Source: Treponema saccharophilum DSM 2985 (GTDB lineage: Bacteria > Spirochaetota > Spirochaetia > Treponematales > Treponemataceae). Taken from it: 64,000 nt of DNA. The position numbers and the translations under genes were made by a program. Position 1 is the first letter of the stretch; every line of letters starts with the position of its first letter. Under the pieces are notes generated by a model that did not search any database, was not told where the DNA came from, and saw only the letters and a program-made list of their open reading frames with translations. The stretch spans positions 124,001 through 188,000 of the forward strand of contig NZ_AGRW01000054.1 of assembly GCF_000255555.1 (NCBI RefSeq). The letters run 5' to 3'. Of the stretch, positions 25,589 to 34,932 are shown piece by piece.

Positions 25589-28500
25589 ATGAGCGAAATG
25601 GAAAACAAATCATCAACTATCAATTCTCAATTCTCAACTGTAAAGATTCAGTTTGACCCCAACCAGGACTACCAGAGGGACGCGGTGGATGCGGTCTGCG
25701 GTGTTTTCGAGGGGCTTTCAAGGAGGGAGAGCGTCGATTATTCCCTCACGAACGGGGAGGAAGTCGATTGCGTTCCCAACTGCGAGACGGACACAGTTTT
25801 TGAGCCGTACGAACTCTTGGAGAACGTGAACAATGTGCGGAGCAAGTTTTTTCCGGCTGACAAAGCGCGGCTTTCCGAGCTGGCGGAAAAGAACAGCGGC
25901 GACATGATAAAAGGATTCGACTTCCATGAATACGACGAGTTCACAATCAACATGGAGACCGGAACCGGAAAGACCTACGTCTACCTCAAAACAATCTACA
26001 AGCTGCATGAAGAATACGGATTCACGAAATTCATCATCATCGTTCCGAGCGTGGCAATCTACGAAGGAGTGCTGAACACATTCAGCGCAACACGGAAGCA
26101 CTTCCAGAACATGTTCAGCGCGGGAACCGTACCGAGCAAAATCATCGAATACGACGGAAACCACCCGGAAATCTGCAAGAATTTCGCTTCCCTAACCGAC
26201 AATTCGATTCTGCTGATGACAATCGACTCTTTCAACAAAGCGTCCAACAACATCTACAAGTCAACGGACAAACTGCCCGGAAGCGATTTGCTTCCAGTGA
26301 ACTACATCCAGATGACGCGCCCAATCCTGATTCTGGACGAATCCCAGAACTACTCAAGCGACACGAGCCGCGCCGCTTTGAGAACGCTGCGGCCCCTGTG
26401 CGCCATCCGCTATTCCGCAACGCCCGGCAAGGATTCACCGAACGAACTCTACCGTTTGAGCTCGTTCGATTCCCTGCAGAAAAATCTCGTAAAGCGAATC
26501 GAAATCTACGGAACCGACGAAGTGCAGTCCGGTGTCGCCCAAGAGGACTACATCAAAGTCGTGAGCGTGAGCAATGTCTCAAAGAAAATCAAATGCGTCC
26601 TCGAAGTGCAGGTGATGAGCGGCGGAGGATTGAAGCTTGAGCAAAAGGAATTCTCCGTGGGCGACCAGCTCCAAAAAGCGACGAAGAATCCCGCCTACAA
26701 AGAAATCTATATTGAAGACATCCGCTGTGTTCCAAAAGACGGCGACAAGAATAAGGAATGCGTTGTCCTTTCAAACGGCCTTCCGTATGCGGTGAACGAA
26801 ACTTCTTGCGCTTCCCTCACAAAAAAAGAAGTCTTCCGCGAGATGATAAGGAACACCCTCGAAGCGCATCTAAAGCAGAAGAGAAAGCTGCAGAGAGAAG
26901 GCTACGGCGACGTGAAAGTCCTTTCGCTCTTCTTCGTGGACAGGGTCGCAAGCTACGAGGGAGACGACCCGATAATCAAGAATCTTTTTGACGAAGAATT
27001 CGACAAAATCAAAGGACGCGACCCTGACTGGAAAGATTTGAAAGCCGAAGAAGTGCGCGCCGCCTATTTTGCTTCATACAAGAATTCCAAAACAAAAAAG
27101 GAAGAGCTTCTCGAAATCGATGAAAACGAAAAATTGAAGGAAGCGGAAAAGAAAAATCTGGAAGAGGCGAAAAAGGCTGCCTACAACCTCATCATGAAGA
27201 AAAAGGAACAGCTTCTTTCGTTAAAAGAAAAAGTCTGCTTCATCTTTGCGCACTCTGCATTAAGAGAAGGCTGGGACAATCCGAATGTCTTCCAGATTTG
27301 CGCTTTACGCGAAATTACAACAGAGAACAACCGCAGACAGACAATCGGACGTGGTTTGCGACTTCCTGTGAACCAGAAGGGCGAGCGCATCCACAACCAC
27401 GATTTGAACGTCCTCACCGTAATCGCAAACGAAAGCTACGAGCGGTATGCGGAAAAATTGCAGACTGAATACGGCGAAGCTGACGGCATCACCAAGAAAC
27501 AGATTGGAAACGCCCGCGACAACAAGACGGCAAAACGCAACGACAAGTTCAAATCCGCTGACTTCAACAATCTCTGGAACGAACTGAGCCAGGAAACGGA
27601 CTACACAATCAAAATCGACACGGAAAAACTGATTGCCAAGGCTGTCGAAGAAATCAACAAGCTGAAATTCCAGGAAATCGTTCAAATCGTAACAACGCAC
27701 GGAAAATTCATCCGCACAAAGTATAAAATCGAAATCACGGCTTTCCAGCCGAGCGGAAAGGTAGACTGCCTGTTCTCAAAAGAAGACACAGAGGGCAACG
27801 AAGAAAAATCCCCGATTCAGCTTTCAGAAGGAATGTCGTTGAGTTCTGAAGATTCTGTGTTGAAGAGGATAAAAGTGAGCAAGGTCGATTTGAACACCAG
27901 ACACCTTGAGTATTCCAAAATCAAATTCGACGACGGCGATGATGTTTTCACTGTTGGGGACGAATGGACGCTCGAAGCCCAGACTGGCAGCGGCAAAAAG
28001 GCGAGTGAAAAGGAACTGGAAGACATCGACATTCCAAAGTTCAATCTCTTCCAGCGCGCATCGGACGCGACAAACTTGACCCGAAAAACAATCATCGAAA
28101 TCTTCAAAAGATGCGATGAGAAAGTCCAGATGGAATTCATCAAGAACCCGGAAGGTTTTTCAAGGCTATTCATCACTACGCTCAAAGAAGTTCTTGCCAA
28201 CCACATTGTCGAAGAAATCGAATATACCCCGACCGGCGGCTACATGGACATCCACGACAAAAAAGACGAGCTCTTCCCCGAAGAGAAAGAGTTCCCGTCA
28301 AAAGAACTTGTTCCGGCAGATGAATCCAGAACCATCTACGATTATGTTCAGGTCGATTCAAATGTCGAGCGGCACTTTGTCGAACGCTTGAACACGGCAG
28401 GAGAAAACCACGGCGATGTGATTTTGTATTTCAAGTTCCCTCCGAAATACAAAATCCGGATGCCCAAGATGATTCAGAACTACAAACCCCGACTGGGCGA

Positions 28501-28724
28501 TTTTACGAATGCCGAATCACGAGAAAAAGAAGACCGTCCGCGAGACAAAAGGAACGGAAGATTTGGACAAGCTCTGGCACTCAAACGAAAAGCGGAAAAT
28601 CCTCTGCGCCCGCAAGCACTTTTTGTCGCTCGGCGTCGACTACCGCCCTGTAAACGACACGGACTCAGACTGGTACCTCACTTGGGACGAGTGGGAAAAG
28701 CTGAATCCGTCGCTGTTCGACTAA
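25589..28724 (+). pseudogene. res: Type III restriction subunit (Res), frameshifted before the nuclease motif
   Basis: Res is an SF2 helicase-nuclease. The intact part holds Walker A METGTGKTYVY near residue 121, ILDESQNYSSD, RYSATPG and REGWDNPNVFQICAL ... RQTIGRGLRLP. The reading frame stays correct to NYK at 28484. The expected nuclease sequence then appears in the next frame: NPDWAILRMPNHEKKKTVRE, then TKGTEDLDKLW and a normal end at 28724. One extra A in the AAACCCC run (28484-28490) explains the shift. The original frame continues as an unrelated tail to 28939. Without correction the enzyme lacks the PD-(D/E)XK residues and could not cut. A sequencing error or phase variation are alternatives. 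The N-terminus is repeat-derived. Confidence 0.85.
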
Positions 28725-28813
28725 CTTCCCCCGTCCGCAATCTACTGCAAGTTGCAGTTTTTTGCGGCATGACAGGATTCCTCCGTGTTATCACGGGCAA
28801 AGCAAAAAAGAAA

Positions 28814-28846
28814 GGCCTGCATCTAATAGAGCAGGCCCTCATTTTT
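28814..28846 (-). terminator. Intrinsic terminator of the rlpA-like gene
   Basis: GGCCTGC (28814-28820) pairs with GCAGGCC (28831-28837). On the minus strand a TTTCTTTTTT tract follows, and a weaker T run on the plus strand could also serve the res transcript. Confidence 0.75.
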
Positions 28847-28857
28847 CCGAATGCTTT

Positions 28858-29613
28858 TTATTTCGCGTCGACCGATGTGTCCGAGCTTGACGACGGTGGC
28901 GTGACGACCGAATCGGCCTTGCGCTCGCGCACGAAGTAGTCCGTGAAGCCCTTGCGCTCAAGCTCCGTGAGGACGTCCTGGACGTTCGCCGTCGCGATGT
29001 CCTTTATGACGACGCGCGTGACCTGGCTCGTCTTCTGGAACACGACGTTCTGGAAGCCCGCGTCGACGAGCTTCTGCCCGAGCGCCTCGGCGTTCTCCCG
29101 CTTCGCGAACGCGCCGAGCTGGATGTCCCACTTCTTGTTCGGGGCGTTGGCGAAGCGCGCCTTGCTCGCGGCAGGTGCGGAAGGCGCGACGCTCGTCTCC
29201 GTCGACTCAGCCTCGCCGAGCTGGACAATCTCGATGGAGACCTGCGCGGTTCCCGTGGAGAGCATGTTGAGCTTCTCGGCCGCGGCGCGTGAGACGTCGA
29301 TTTCGCGCCCCTCCGCGAACGGCCCTCGGTCGTTTATGCGCACGTTGACGGATTTGCCGTTCTCCAGGTTCGTGACTTTGACGATTGTGTTGAACGGAAG
29401 CGTTTTGTGCGCCGCCGTGAATGCGTACATGTTGAAGGTCTCTCCGCTCGACGTTTTCTTGCCGTGGAATTTATCAGCATAGTATGAGGCGGTGACATTT
29501 GACTTGAACAGCTCCTCCGCGAACGTGGCGGATGCTGCCGTGAGCAACAAAAGCAAAACAAATGGTAATTTTTTCATGGTTTCATTATCGGTTTTTTGTT
29601 TTTGAGAATTCAT
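28858..29613 (-). CDS. rlpA: RlpA-like exported protein with SPOR domain
   Basis: This 251-residue protein has a signal peptide (MKKLPFVLLLLLTAASATFA). It then has a double-psi beta-barrel RlpA domain (TASYYADKFHGKKTSSGE, NMYAFTAAHKTLPFNT, RINDRGPF) and a C-terminal SPOR domain (KKWDIQLGAFAKRENAEALG). RlpA proteins cut naked glycan strands at septa, and SPOR binds denuded peptidoglycan. The catalytic Asp is in INDRGPF and the His in AAHK. ATG 29613 has GGGGAG upstream, and ATG 29577 would give a more typical signal peptide without a ribosome site. It is divergent from the next gene with only 35 bp between. Confidence 0.88.
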   Translation of the reverse strand: MNSQKQKTDNETMKKLPFVLLLLLTAASATFAEELFKSNVTASYYADKFHGKKTSSGETFNMYAFTAAHKTLPFNTIVKVTNLENGKSVNVRINDRGPFAEGREIDVSRAAAEKLNMLSTGTAQVSIEIVQLGEAESTETSVAPSAPAASKARFANAPNKKWDIQLGAFAKRENAEALGQKLVDAGFQNVVFQKTSQVTRVVIKDIATANVQDVLTELERKGFTDYFVRERKADSVVTPPSSSSDTSVDAK

Positions 29614-29648
29614 AGAAAAATCTCCCCGAGCATTCCGATAATCTTTCT

Positions 29649-30680
29649 ATGAAAAGGACGTTTTTTCTGCTCGCGCTCGCATTTATGAATGCGTTCGCTT
29701 TTTCGGGCGGCATCCTTGGCGGGATATGGCAGGGCGACGACAGGCTCGTCATGTTCGAGGATGGTGACGGCGGCTCGTTCGATTTTGCCGTCGTGCTCAG
29801 GGTTTTCTACGGATGGTACGATGACAGGGCCGCGGAGGGCGCCGGATTCTCCGAGATACGGACGAGGGACACGAACGACGCCGAATCTGCTCTTCCCGAG
29901 GATATTTCCGTCTCATGCAGGACCGTTTTCGAGAATCCGTCAAAAACGGCAGGCGTCTACGAGCTTACGCTCTCGTACCCGTCGGTTTCCGGCGGGAGCG
30001 GAAAAACGTTCCGCGGCGAATCGGCTGTCGTCCCCGTCGCGGTGATTGACGGGAAGCTGTACCTCGACTTTCTCGTAAGCACGCCCGTTGAAGGTGGCTC
30101 TTCCGGCGGCGTCTGGACGGACGGGAAGGGGGAGCGCGGCGAATTCTGGCGGTGCGCCTCGAATGCGGACGGCATAACGATTTCGCCGCCGCGGTTCAAG
30201 AAGGAGGTGCGCTCGTTCTTCGTCAACAAACGCGCTGACGGGAGCGAGGATGTCTACAGGCTCCGCTACTGGAAGAGCGGGATGGAATTCTCGGGTGATG
30301 CCGCGAGCTTTTCCGACGGGGAGAGCGTTTTTTCCGTAGGGAAATTCCTCAGAATCGGGAATGACGTCTACCAATGCACGACGGGGCGGAGCACGAAAAT
30401 CCGCAACATAGAGAAGACCGTCTCGATGCCGTCGGGCGCGGTTTTCGATTCCGACAGGACGATATGCGCTTTGGGGGTGCCGTACCTCGTGAAGGTTCCG
30501 GGGGAGGGGACGCGGGATGAGCTGCTCGCCGCCGTGGACGAGAACAACGCGCGCCGGCGCCCGCTTCCGAAGCCGCTTTTCCCGCCGAGCAAGGTGAATT
30601 TCCGCTGGAAGGAGATTTCCGAGCTTGAGAAGTACAACCCGTTCACCTGGAACAGGCGCAACATCGACCTTTTCCAGTGA
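29649..30680 (+). CDS. Exported protein of unknown function
   Basis: This 343-residue protein starts with a signal peptide (MKRTFFLLALAFMNAFAFSG). The mature part is beta-rich with GGIWQGDDRLVMFEDG and WRRNID-like aromatic patches near the end, and shows no family I recognise. A GATAAT ends 7 bases before the ATG and there is no ribosome site, so the transcript may be leaderless. It probably acts in the periplasm. No function is proposed. Confidence 0.75.
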   Translation: MKRTFFLLALAFMNAFAFSGGILGGIWQGDDRLVMFEDGDGGSFDFAVVLRVFYGWYDDRAAEGAGFSEIRTRDTNDAESALPEDISVSCRTVFENPSKTAGVYELTLSYPSVSGGSGKTFRGESAVVPVAVIDGKLYLDFLVSTPVEGGSSGGVWTDGKGERGEFWRCASNADGITISPPRFKKEVRSFFVNKRADGSEDVYRLRYWKSGMEFSGDAASFSDGESVFSVGKFLRIGNDVYQCTTGRSTKIRNIEKTVSMPSGAVFDSDRTICALGVPYLVKVPGEGTRDELLAAVDENNARRRPLPKPLFPPSKVNFRWKEISELEKYNPFTWNRRNIDLFQ

Positions 30681-30832
30681 TGGCGCTCCCGCGTTTTGTG
30701 CGCTTCCTTTTTTTGATTCCGTTCCAATTTGTCACGTTATTTTGTAGAATCTGAAAATACGGCTCTCGCTTGCGGCTCGGTTGGCGTTCCCGCTTGCGGG
30801 CTGTTCCAATCTTTGTTTTCAGGGGTGAAAAA

Positions 30833-32611
30833 TTGAGAAGACTTACCGGCTCGGAGATAATAATCGGGCTTTTGAAGCAGAACGGAATCGGCACCGTGTC
30901 AGGAATTCCCGGCGGCTCGATTCTTCCTCTTTACGATGAGCTTGCCCGTTCCGGCATCAACCACGTGCTCGTGCGCCAGGAGCAGGCTGCCGGTTTCATA
31001 GCGCAGGGGATGGCGCGCGTCACGGGAAAGGCCGCCGTATGCATGGCGACGAGTGGTCCCGGCGCGATGAACCTGCTGACGGCGATTGCCGATGCCCGGT
31101 GCGACTCGATTCCCGTCGTCGCGATAACGGGGCAGGTGAACCTCAGCCTCATCGGTACGGACGCGTTCCAGGAGGCGGACACGTTCGGGCTTTCATTCCC
31201 GATAACGAAACATTCTATGATGGTGAAGAGCGCCTCGGAGCTTGTCCACGCAATCCCGCTCGCGTTCGCCATCGCCGAAAGCGGCCGCCCCGGGCCTGTC
31301 CTTGTCGACGTCCCGCGGAACGTGCAGGCGGAGCTTGCCGAGGTTCCCGATGATTTCGACACCTGCTTCAGGCGGATTTACGACGAGTACGCGCGAAACC
31401 ACAAAGGCATAAAATTCAAGACGGACGACAGCAAGGTCTCTTCCGTCATCGAGGAATTCGCGTCCGTCCTTTCCTCCGCGTCGCGCCCCGTCCTGTATGT
31501 CGGGGGCGGCGCGAACAATCCGAGGAGCGCCGAGCAGATTCGGACGTTCCTCTCGCTCTATGACGCGCCCGTGGTGTCGTCGCTTATGGGAATCGGCGTC
31601 GTTCCCGTGGAGTCGGAGAATTTCCTCGGCATGGTCGGAATGCACGGAAGCGTCGCCGCGAACAGGGCGATGCACGATGCCGATGTCGTCCTCGCCGCGG
31701 GCGCCCGCTTCGACGACAGGGCGACCGGCGTTGTGTCGAAGTTCTGCCCGGGCGCCCGGATTCTCCACATAGACATCGATGCCGCCGAGGTGAACAAGAT
31801 TCTTCCGTCGCGATGCTCGCTTGTCGAGGACTGCGCCTTCGCCTTCTCGTGCCTTAACGATGCGATTTCCGGCGTCCTTCGTTCCGACGAGCGCCGCGCG
31901 TGGCTCTCGCTCTGCGCCGGCATGAAGGGCGACGACGGGGTTACGCACCCGATGAGCTGCGACGAGTCGGACTGCTGCGGAAGGCGCGGCTGCGGCGTCA
32001 AGGATGGCTGCTCGTTCAGGAACCCGCGGGAATTCATCCGGAACATTCCGGCTGCCGCGTCTGCTTTCGGGGTCGGAGCGGATGATATTGTCGTGACGAC
32101 GGACGTCGGACAGCATCAGATGTGGACTGCCCAGTTCTATCCCGTCCGCCGTCCGAGACAGCTCCTCACGTCAGGCTCGCTCGGCACGATGGGGTTCGGG
32201 CTTCCCGCCGCGATTGGCGCGTCCCTCGCTTCCCCGGGAAAAAGGGTGGTCTGCGTCTCTGGCGACGGCTCGATAATGATGAACATACAGGAGCTTGCGA
32301 CGCTCGGCGAGCTGAACCTCGACGTCACGGTCATCGTCCTCGACAACGGATGCCTCGGGATGGTCAGGCAGCAGCAGGAGTATCTTTTCGACAGGAACTA
32401 CAGCGCGAGCACGTTCCTCAACCGCCCCGACCTCGTGAAAATCGCGGAGGGATTCGGAATCCGCGCCGTCGATGCCGACTGCGACGGGGAATGGGCGCGG
32501 AGCGCGTTCGCCGAGAATGGGCCATGCCTCGTGCGCGTCAGGATTTCCCGCTACGAGACGGTCCTCCCGTTCGTGAAGGGCGGCCAGGCGAACATCGAGG
32601 CGCTGCGCTGA
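30833..32611 (+). CDS. ilvB: Acetolactate synthase large subunit
   Basis: This 592-residue ThDP enzyme makes acetolactate or acetohydroxybutyrate in valine, leucine and isoleucine synthesis. Visible landmarks are catalytic Glu in VRQEQAAGF, ATSGPGAMNLLTAIADA, and the ThDP site GDGSIMMN ... LDNGCLGMVRQQQEYL. TTG 30833 is chosen because AGGGGTGA precedes it, and the open frame further upstream has no start signal. Residues about 370-400 hold an unusual Cys-rich insertion (CDESDCCGRRGCGVKDGC). No ilvN regulatory subunit gene is next to it, and the gene is alone with its own terminator. Confidence 0.93.
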   Translation: MRRLTGSEIIIGLLKQNGIGTVSGIPGGSILPLYDELARSGINHVLVRQEQAAGFIAQGMARVTGKAAVCMATSGPGAMNLLTAIADARCDSIPVVAITGQVNLSLIGTDAFQEADTFGLSFPITKHSMMVKSASELVHAIPLAFAIAESGRPGPVLVDVPRNVQAELAEVPDDFDTCFRRIYDEYARNHKGIKFKTDDSKVSSVIEEFASVLSSASRPVLYVGGGANNPRSAEQIRTFLSLYDAPVVSSLMGIGVVPVESENFLGMVGMHGSVAANRAMHDADVVLAAGARFDDRATGVVSKFCPGARILHIDIDAAEVNKILPSRCSLVEDCAFAFSCLNDAISGVLRSDERRAWLSLCAGMKGDDGVTHPMSCDESDCCGRRGCGVKDGCSFRNPREFIRNIPAAASAFGVGADDIVVTTDVGQHQMWTAQFYPVRRPRQLLTSGSLGTMGFGLPAAIGASLASPGKRVVCVSGDGSIMMNIQELATLGELNLDVTVIVLDNGCLGMVRQQQEYLFDRNYSASTFLNRPDLVKIAEGFGIRAVDADCDGEWARSAFAENGPCLVRVRISRYETVLPFVKGGQANIEALR

Positions 32612-32615
32612 CGGG

Positions 32616-32654
32616 AACGCCGGAACCAAAATCGCATGGTTCCGGCGTTTTTTT
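32616..32654. terminator. Bidirectional intrinsic terminator
   Basis: AACGCCGGAACC (32616-32627) pairs exactly with GGTTCCGGCGTT (32638-32649), followed by T. It separates ilvB from the convergent AAA ATPase gene. Confidence 0.9.
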
Positions 32655-34516
32655 CAGAGCGAGAAGCCCATCCTGTTCCCGCCTTCCGCCAGGCTGAGCT
32701 TTTCGCGCCTGCAGAATTCCTCTATCTGCGCCGTTGTCGGCCGCTCCCCCGTTATCACCTCCTCCATGGAGATTTTCCTGCATATGTTGTCGATTTCCCC
32801 GCCGGAAAGGTCGAATTTCCGCGCGAACGAGAGGCACGTCTCCTCGTCGAGCCAGCCGAGCTTGCTCATCCAGATGTTCTTCTTGGCGTTCTCGTCCGGC
32901 CTGTCGAATTTTATCTTGAAGAGGAACCGCCGCTCGAACGCGCTGTCGAGGTTGTCCGCCATGTTCGTCGTCGCGACGAGGATTCCGTCTAGCGTCTCGA
33001 GCTCCTCGAGGATGATGTTCTGGATTGCGTTCTCCGTCTGCGCGACGTTTGACGATTTCGGGTTCTTCCGCTCCGAGAAGACGGCGTCCGCCTCGTTGAA
33101 CAGGAGTATCGGTGCGGGCTTCCCGTTGTGCCTGTGCGACTCGCACATCGACCGGTAGTTCTTGAAGATTTTCTTCACGATTTTCTCGCTTTCCCCGAAC
33201 CAGCACGATTTCGTGTTCGAGATGTCGACGTGGTAAATCTCTCGTCCCGTTGCCTTCGCTATCTGCCTGACGCTCTCCGTCTTTCCCGTTCCCGCCGCCC
33301 CGTAAAGGAGGATGGCGACGCCCGACGGAAGGTTCTGCTCGGCGAGCCTTTTCTGAATCATCTTGAACGTCTTCTTCGAAAGCGCGCGGCGGAGTCGCGA
33401 TATGTCCTTCTCGTTCTCCTCGCTGTAGAAAAGCTTCTTCGCCTTGATTTTTTTCGGCTCGACAAGCTCGATTCCCGTCATCTTCTTCTCGAACAGCACC
33501 GCGTCCTCCCCGAGGAGCAGCTTGAGCGCCTTTTCGGTGGGGACAATCGTCGCGTCGCTCATGTTTCCCTTCTTCGAGAATTCGATGAGCCCCTTCTTGA
33601 ACAGCGGCGTGTCCTCGTCGAGGTATTTCCGCGCGATTTTGAATTTCCTGCTCGGCTCGTAGAGGTCGCGCACCGTGATGTTGAGGCTCGTCCCCTTGTC
33701 GGATTCCATCGAGTCGCCGCAGACGACGTAGAGCATCATCCTGTCGTCGAAGTCTGGCAGGAGCGTCAGCGCGTCCTGGACGAAGCTGCTGTCGGAATAG
33801 TCCTCCTCGAGCGCCTTGAGCTTCGAGCGCATCACCATTATCGACTCCCCCTCGTCGATTCTGCTCGCCGTTATATCGGCGACCTGCGTCGTGAATTCGA
33901 CCGAGTCGATTTCGCTTTCGGCTTCGTCGTCTTTTCTCTGGTCGAATTGTATCTCCTCGTTCGCGAGGATTGCGTCGATGACGTTGTCGGCGACCGTGAA
34001 CGTCTTCGAGCCCCTGAGGAAAACGCGCCGCCTCCGCCTCCGTACAATCGATTTGTTCTCGACGAGCAGCTTCTTTTCGATGAGCGCGTCGATGTCGTCC
34101 TTGTGGGTGAGGAGCTTCATCGTCTGGCAGGAGAAGAACTGCGATATCTCCTCGAACGTGCTTCCGTTTGAGTCGTCCTCGAAATAGTTTGATATGTACG
34201 CGCAGAGGATGGTCGTCTGCATTTCAGTCGTCCCGAAATAGGCGGAGAGCCTTTCCAGCGTTTCCGGGAACGTCGCGGAAAGCTCCCTGCGCTTCTCCTC
34301 GGCCTTCCTCATACGGCGGAGCCTGCTCAGCCGGAGCGGGGAGATGTCGGCCGTGCATTCTTCGTCCTCGTCCTCGACGTTTTTTCCGTCCGTGTTGATG
34401 GGCTCCAGCCCGGAATTTTTGAGAACCTCGCACGCGCAGTAGAGTTCATCCATCGCGTTCCATCCGAGCCTCTTTTTTCCGCCTTCCTTGCCGTCCGTTT
34501 CGAAATTCTTTTCCAT
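32654..34516 (-). CDS. AAA+ ATPase with N-terminal winged-helix-like region
   Basis: This 620-residue protein starts at ATG 34516, 6 bases after GGAGG. The frame open to 34618 lacks a start signal. The C-terminal third is a classic AAA module: LLYGAAGTGKTESVRQ, pore-like CWFGESEKIVKK, a Walker B variant PILLFNEADAVFSERK, sensor LVATTNMADNLDSAFERRF and GGEIDNICRK. The N-terminal 400 residues are acidic and helical and do not resemble FtsH or ClpX. The family is a general AAA ATPase, perhaps a remodelling chaperone. The substrate is unknown. Confidence 0.85.
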   Translation of the reverse strand: MEKNFETDGKEGGKKRLGWNAMDELYCACEVLKNSGLEPINTDGKNVEDEDEECTADISPLRLSRLRRMRKAEEKRRELSATFPETLERLSAYFGTTEMQTTILCAYISNYFEDDSNGSTFEEISQFFSCQTMKLLTHKDDIDALIEKKLLVENKSIVRRRRRRVFLRGSKTFTVADNVIDAILANEEIQFDQRKDDEAESEIDSVEFTTQVADITASRIDEGESIMVMRSKLKALEEDYSDSSFVQDALTLLPDFDDRMMLYVVCGDSMESDKGTSLNITVRDLYEPSRKFKIARKYLDEDTPLFKKGLIEFSKKGNMSDATIVPTEKALKLLLGEDAVLFEKKMTGIELVEPKKIKAKKLFYSEENEKDISRLRRALSKKTFKMIQKRLAEQNLPSGVAILLYGAAGTGKTESVRQIAKATGREIYHVDISNTKSCWFGESEKIVKKIFKNYRSMCESHRHNGKPAPILLFNEADAVFSERKNPKSSNVAQTENAIQNIILEELETLDGILVATTNMADNLDSAFERRFLFKIKFDRPDENAKKNIWMSKLGWLDEETCLSFARKFDLSGGEIDNICRKISMEEVITGERPTTAQIEEFCRREKLSLAEGGNRMGFSL

Positions 34517-34615
34517 ATCAAGCCTCCGGTTATGCGTTGTGAATGTAGGCATTTTTTTGCGTTTGTCAACTTTTTCCGCGCGTTTTCTTGTGTTTTTTTC
34601 CGCCCGTTCTTGATA

Positions 34616-34641
34616 CAAAAGTTAGTTTATGCTAACTTTTG
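34616..34641. promoter_or_regulatory. Perfect 10+6+10 palindrome upstream of the Fur-like gene
   Basis: CAAAAGTTAG (34616-34625) and CTAACTTTTG (34632-34641) are exact complements around TTTATG. It lies 52 bp before the regulator start and 100 bp before the divergent AAA gene. It is a likely operator for the Fur-like protein. Its sequence does not match a standard Fur box. Confidence 0.55.
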
Positions 34642-34692
34642 TGGCGGAAAATACCGGATGAAATTCAAAAAGTATGGAAGGAGGCTTGCTTT

Positions 34693-34929
34693 ATGGAAGA
34701 GAAATTCGTGGAGATTGTGAACGCGTTCAAGGTGAACGGCGGACGTGTGACGGAGCAGCGCAAGAGGCTGATTTCCGTCATCCTCATGAATCCTGGCTGC
34801 ACCTGCAAGGAGCTTTATTACCTTGCCAGGGAGCGCGGATGCAGGATAGGACGCGCTACGGTTTACAGGACGATAAGGAGCCTTGAGGATATGGGGTTCA
34901 TATCGAAGCGGGCCGTTGTAATCCTGTAG
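34693..34929 (+). CDS. Minimal Fur-family winged-helix protein
   Basis: This 78-residue protein starts at ATG 34693 after AAGGAGG. It contains only the DNA-binding half of a Fur/PerR regulator: GGRVTEQRKRLISVILMNPG, CTCKELYYLARER, and RIGRATVYRTIRSLEDMGFI. The dimerisation and metal-binding domain of about 60 residues is missing, and the sequence ends IL directly after the wing. It may be a natural short form or a truncated gene. The GC-rich codon use is like its neighbours. Confidence 0.75.
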   Translation: MEEKFVEIVNAFKVNGGRVTEQRKRLISVILMNPGCTCKELYYLARERGCRIGRATVYRTIRSLEDMGFISKRAVVIL

Positions 34930-34932
34930 GCT

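Noticed and set aside
28509-28724. Separate small gene after res
   Set aside because: Its sequence (RETKGTEDLDKLW) is the expected C-terminus of Res and is explained by a one-base frameshift.
31193-32116. Long minus-strand frame opposite ilvB
   Set aside because: It is a shadow frame produced by GC-rich codons. It is rich in Arg, has no ribosome site and no family resemblance.
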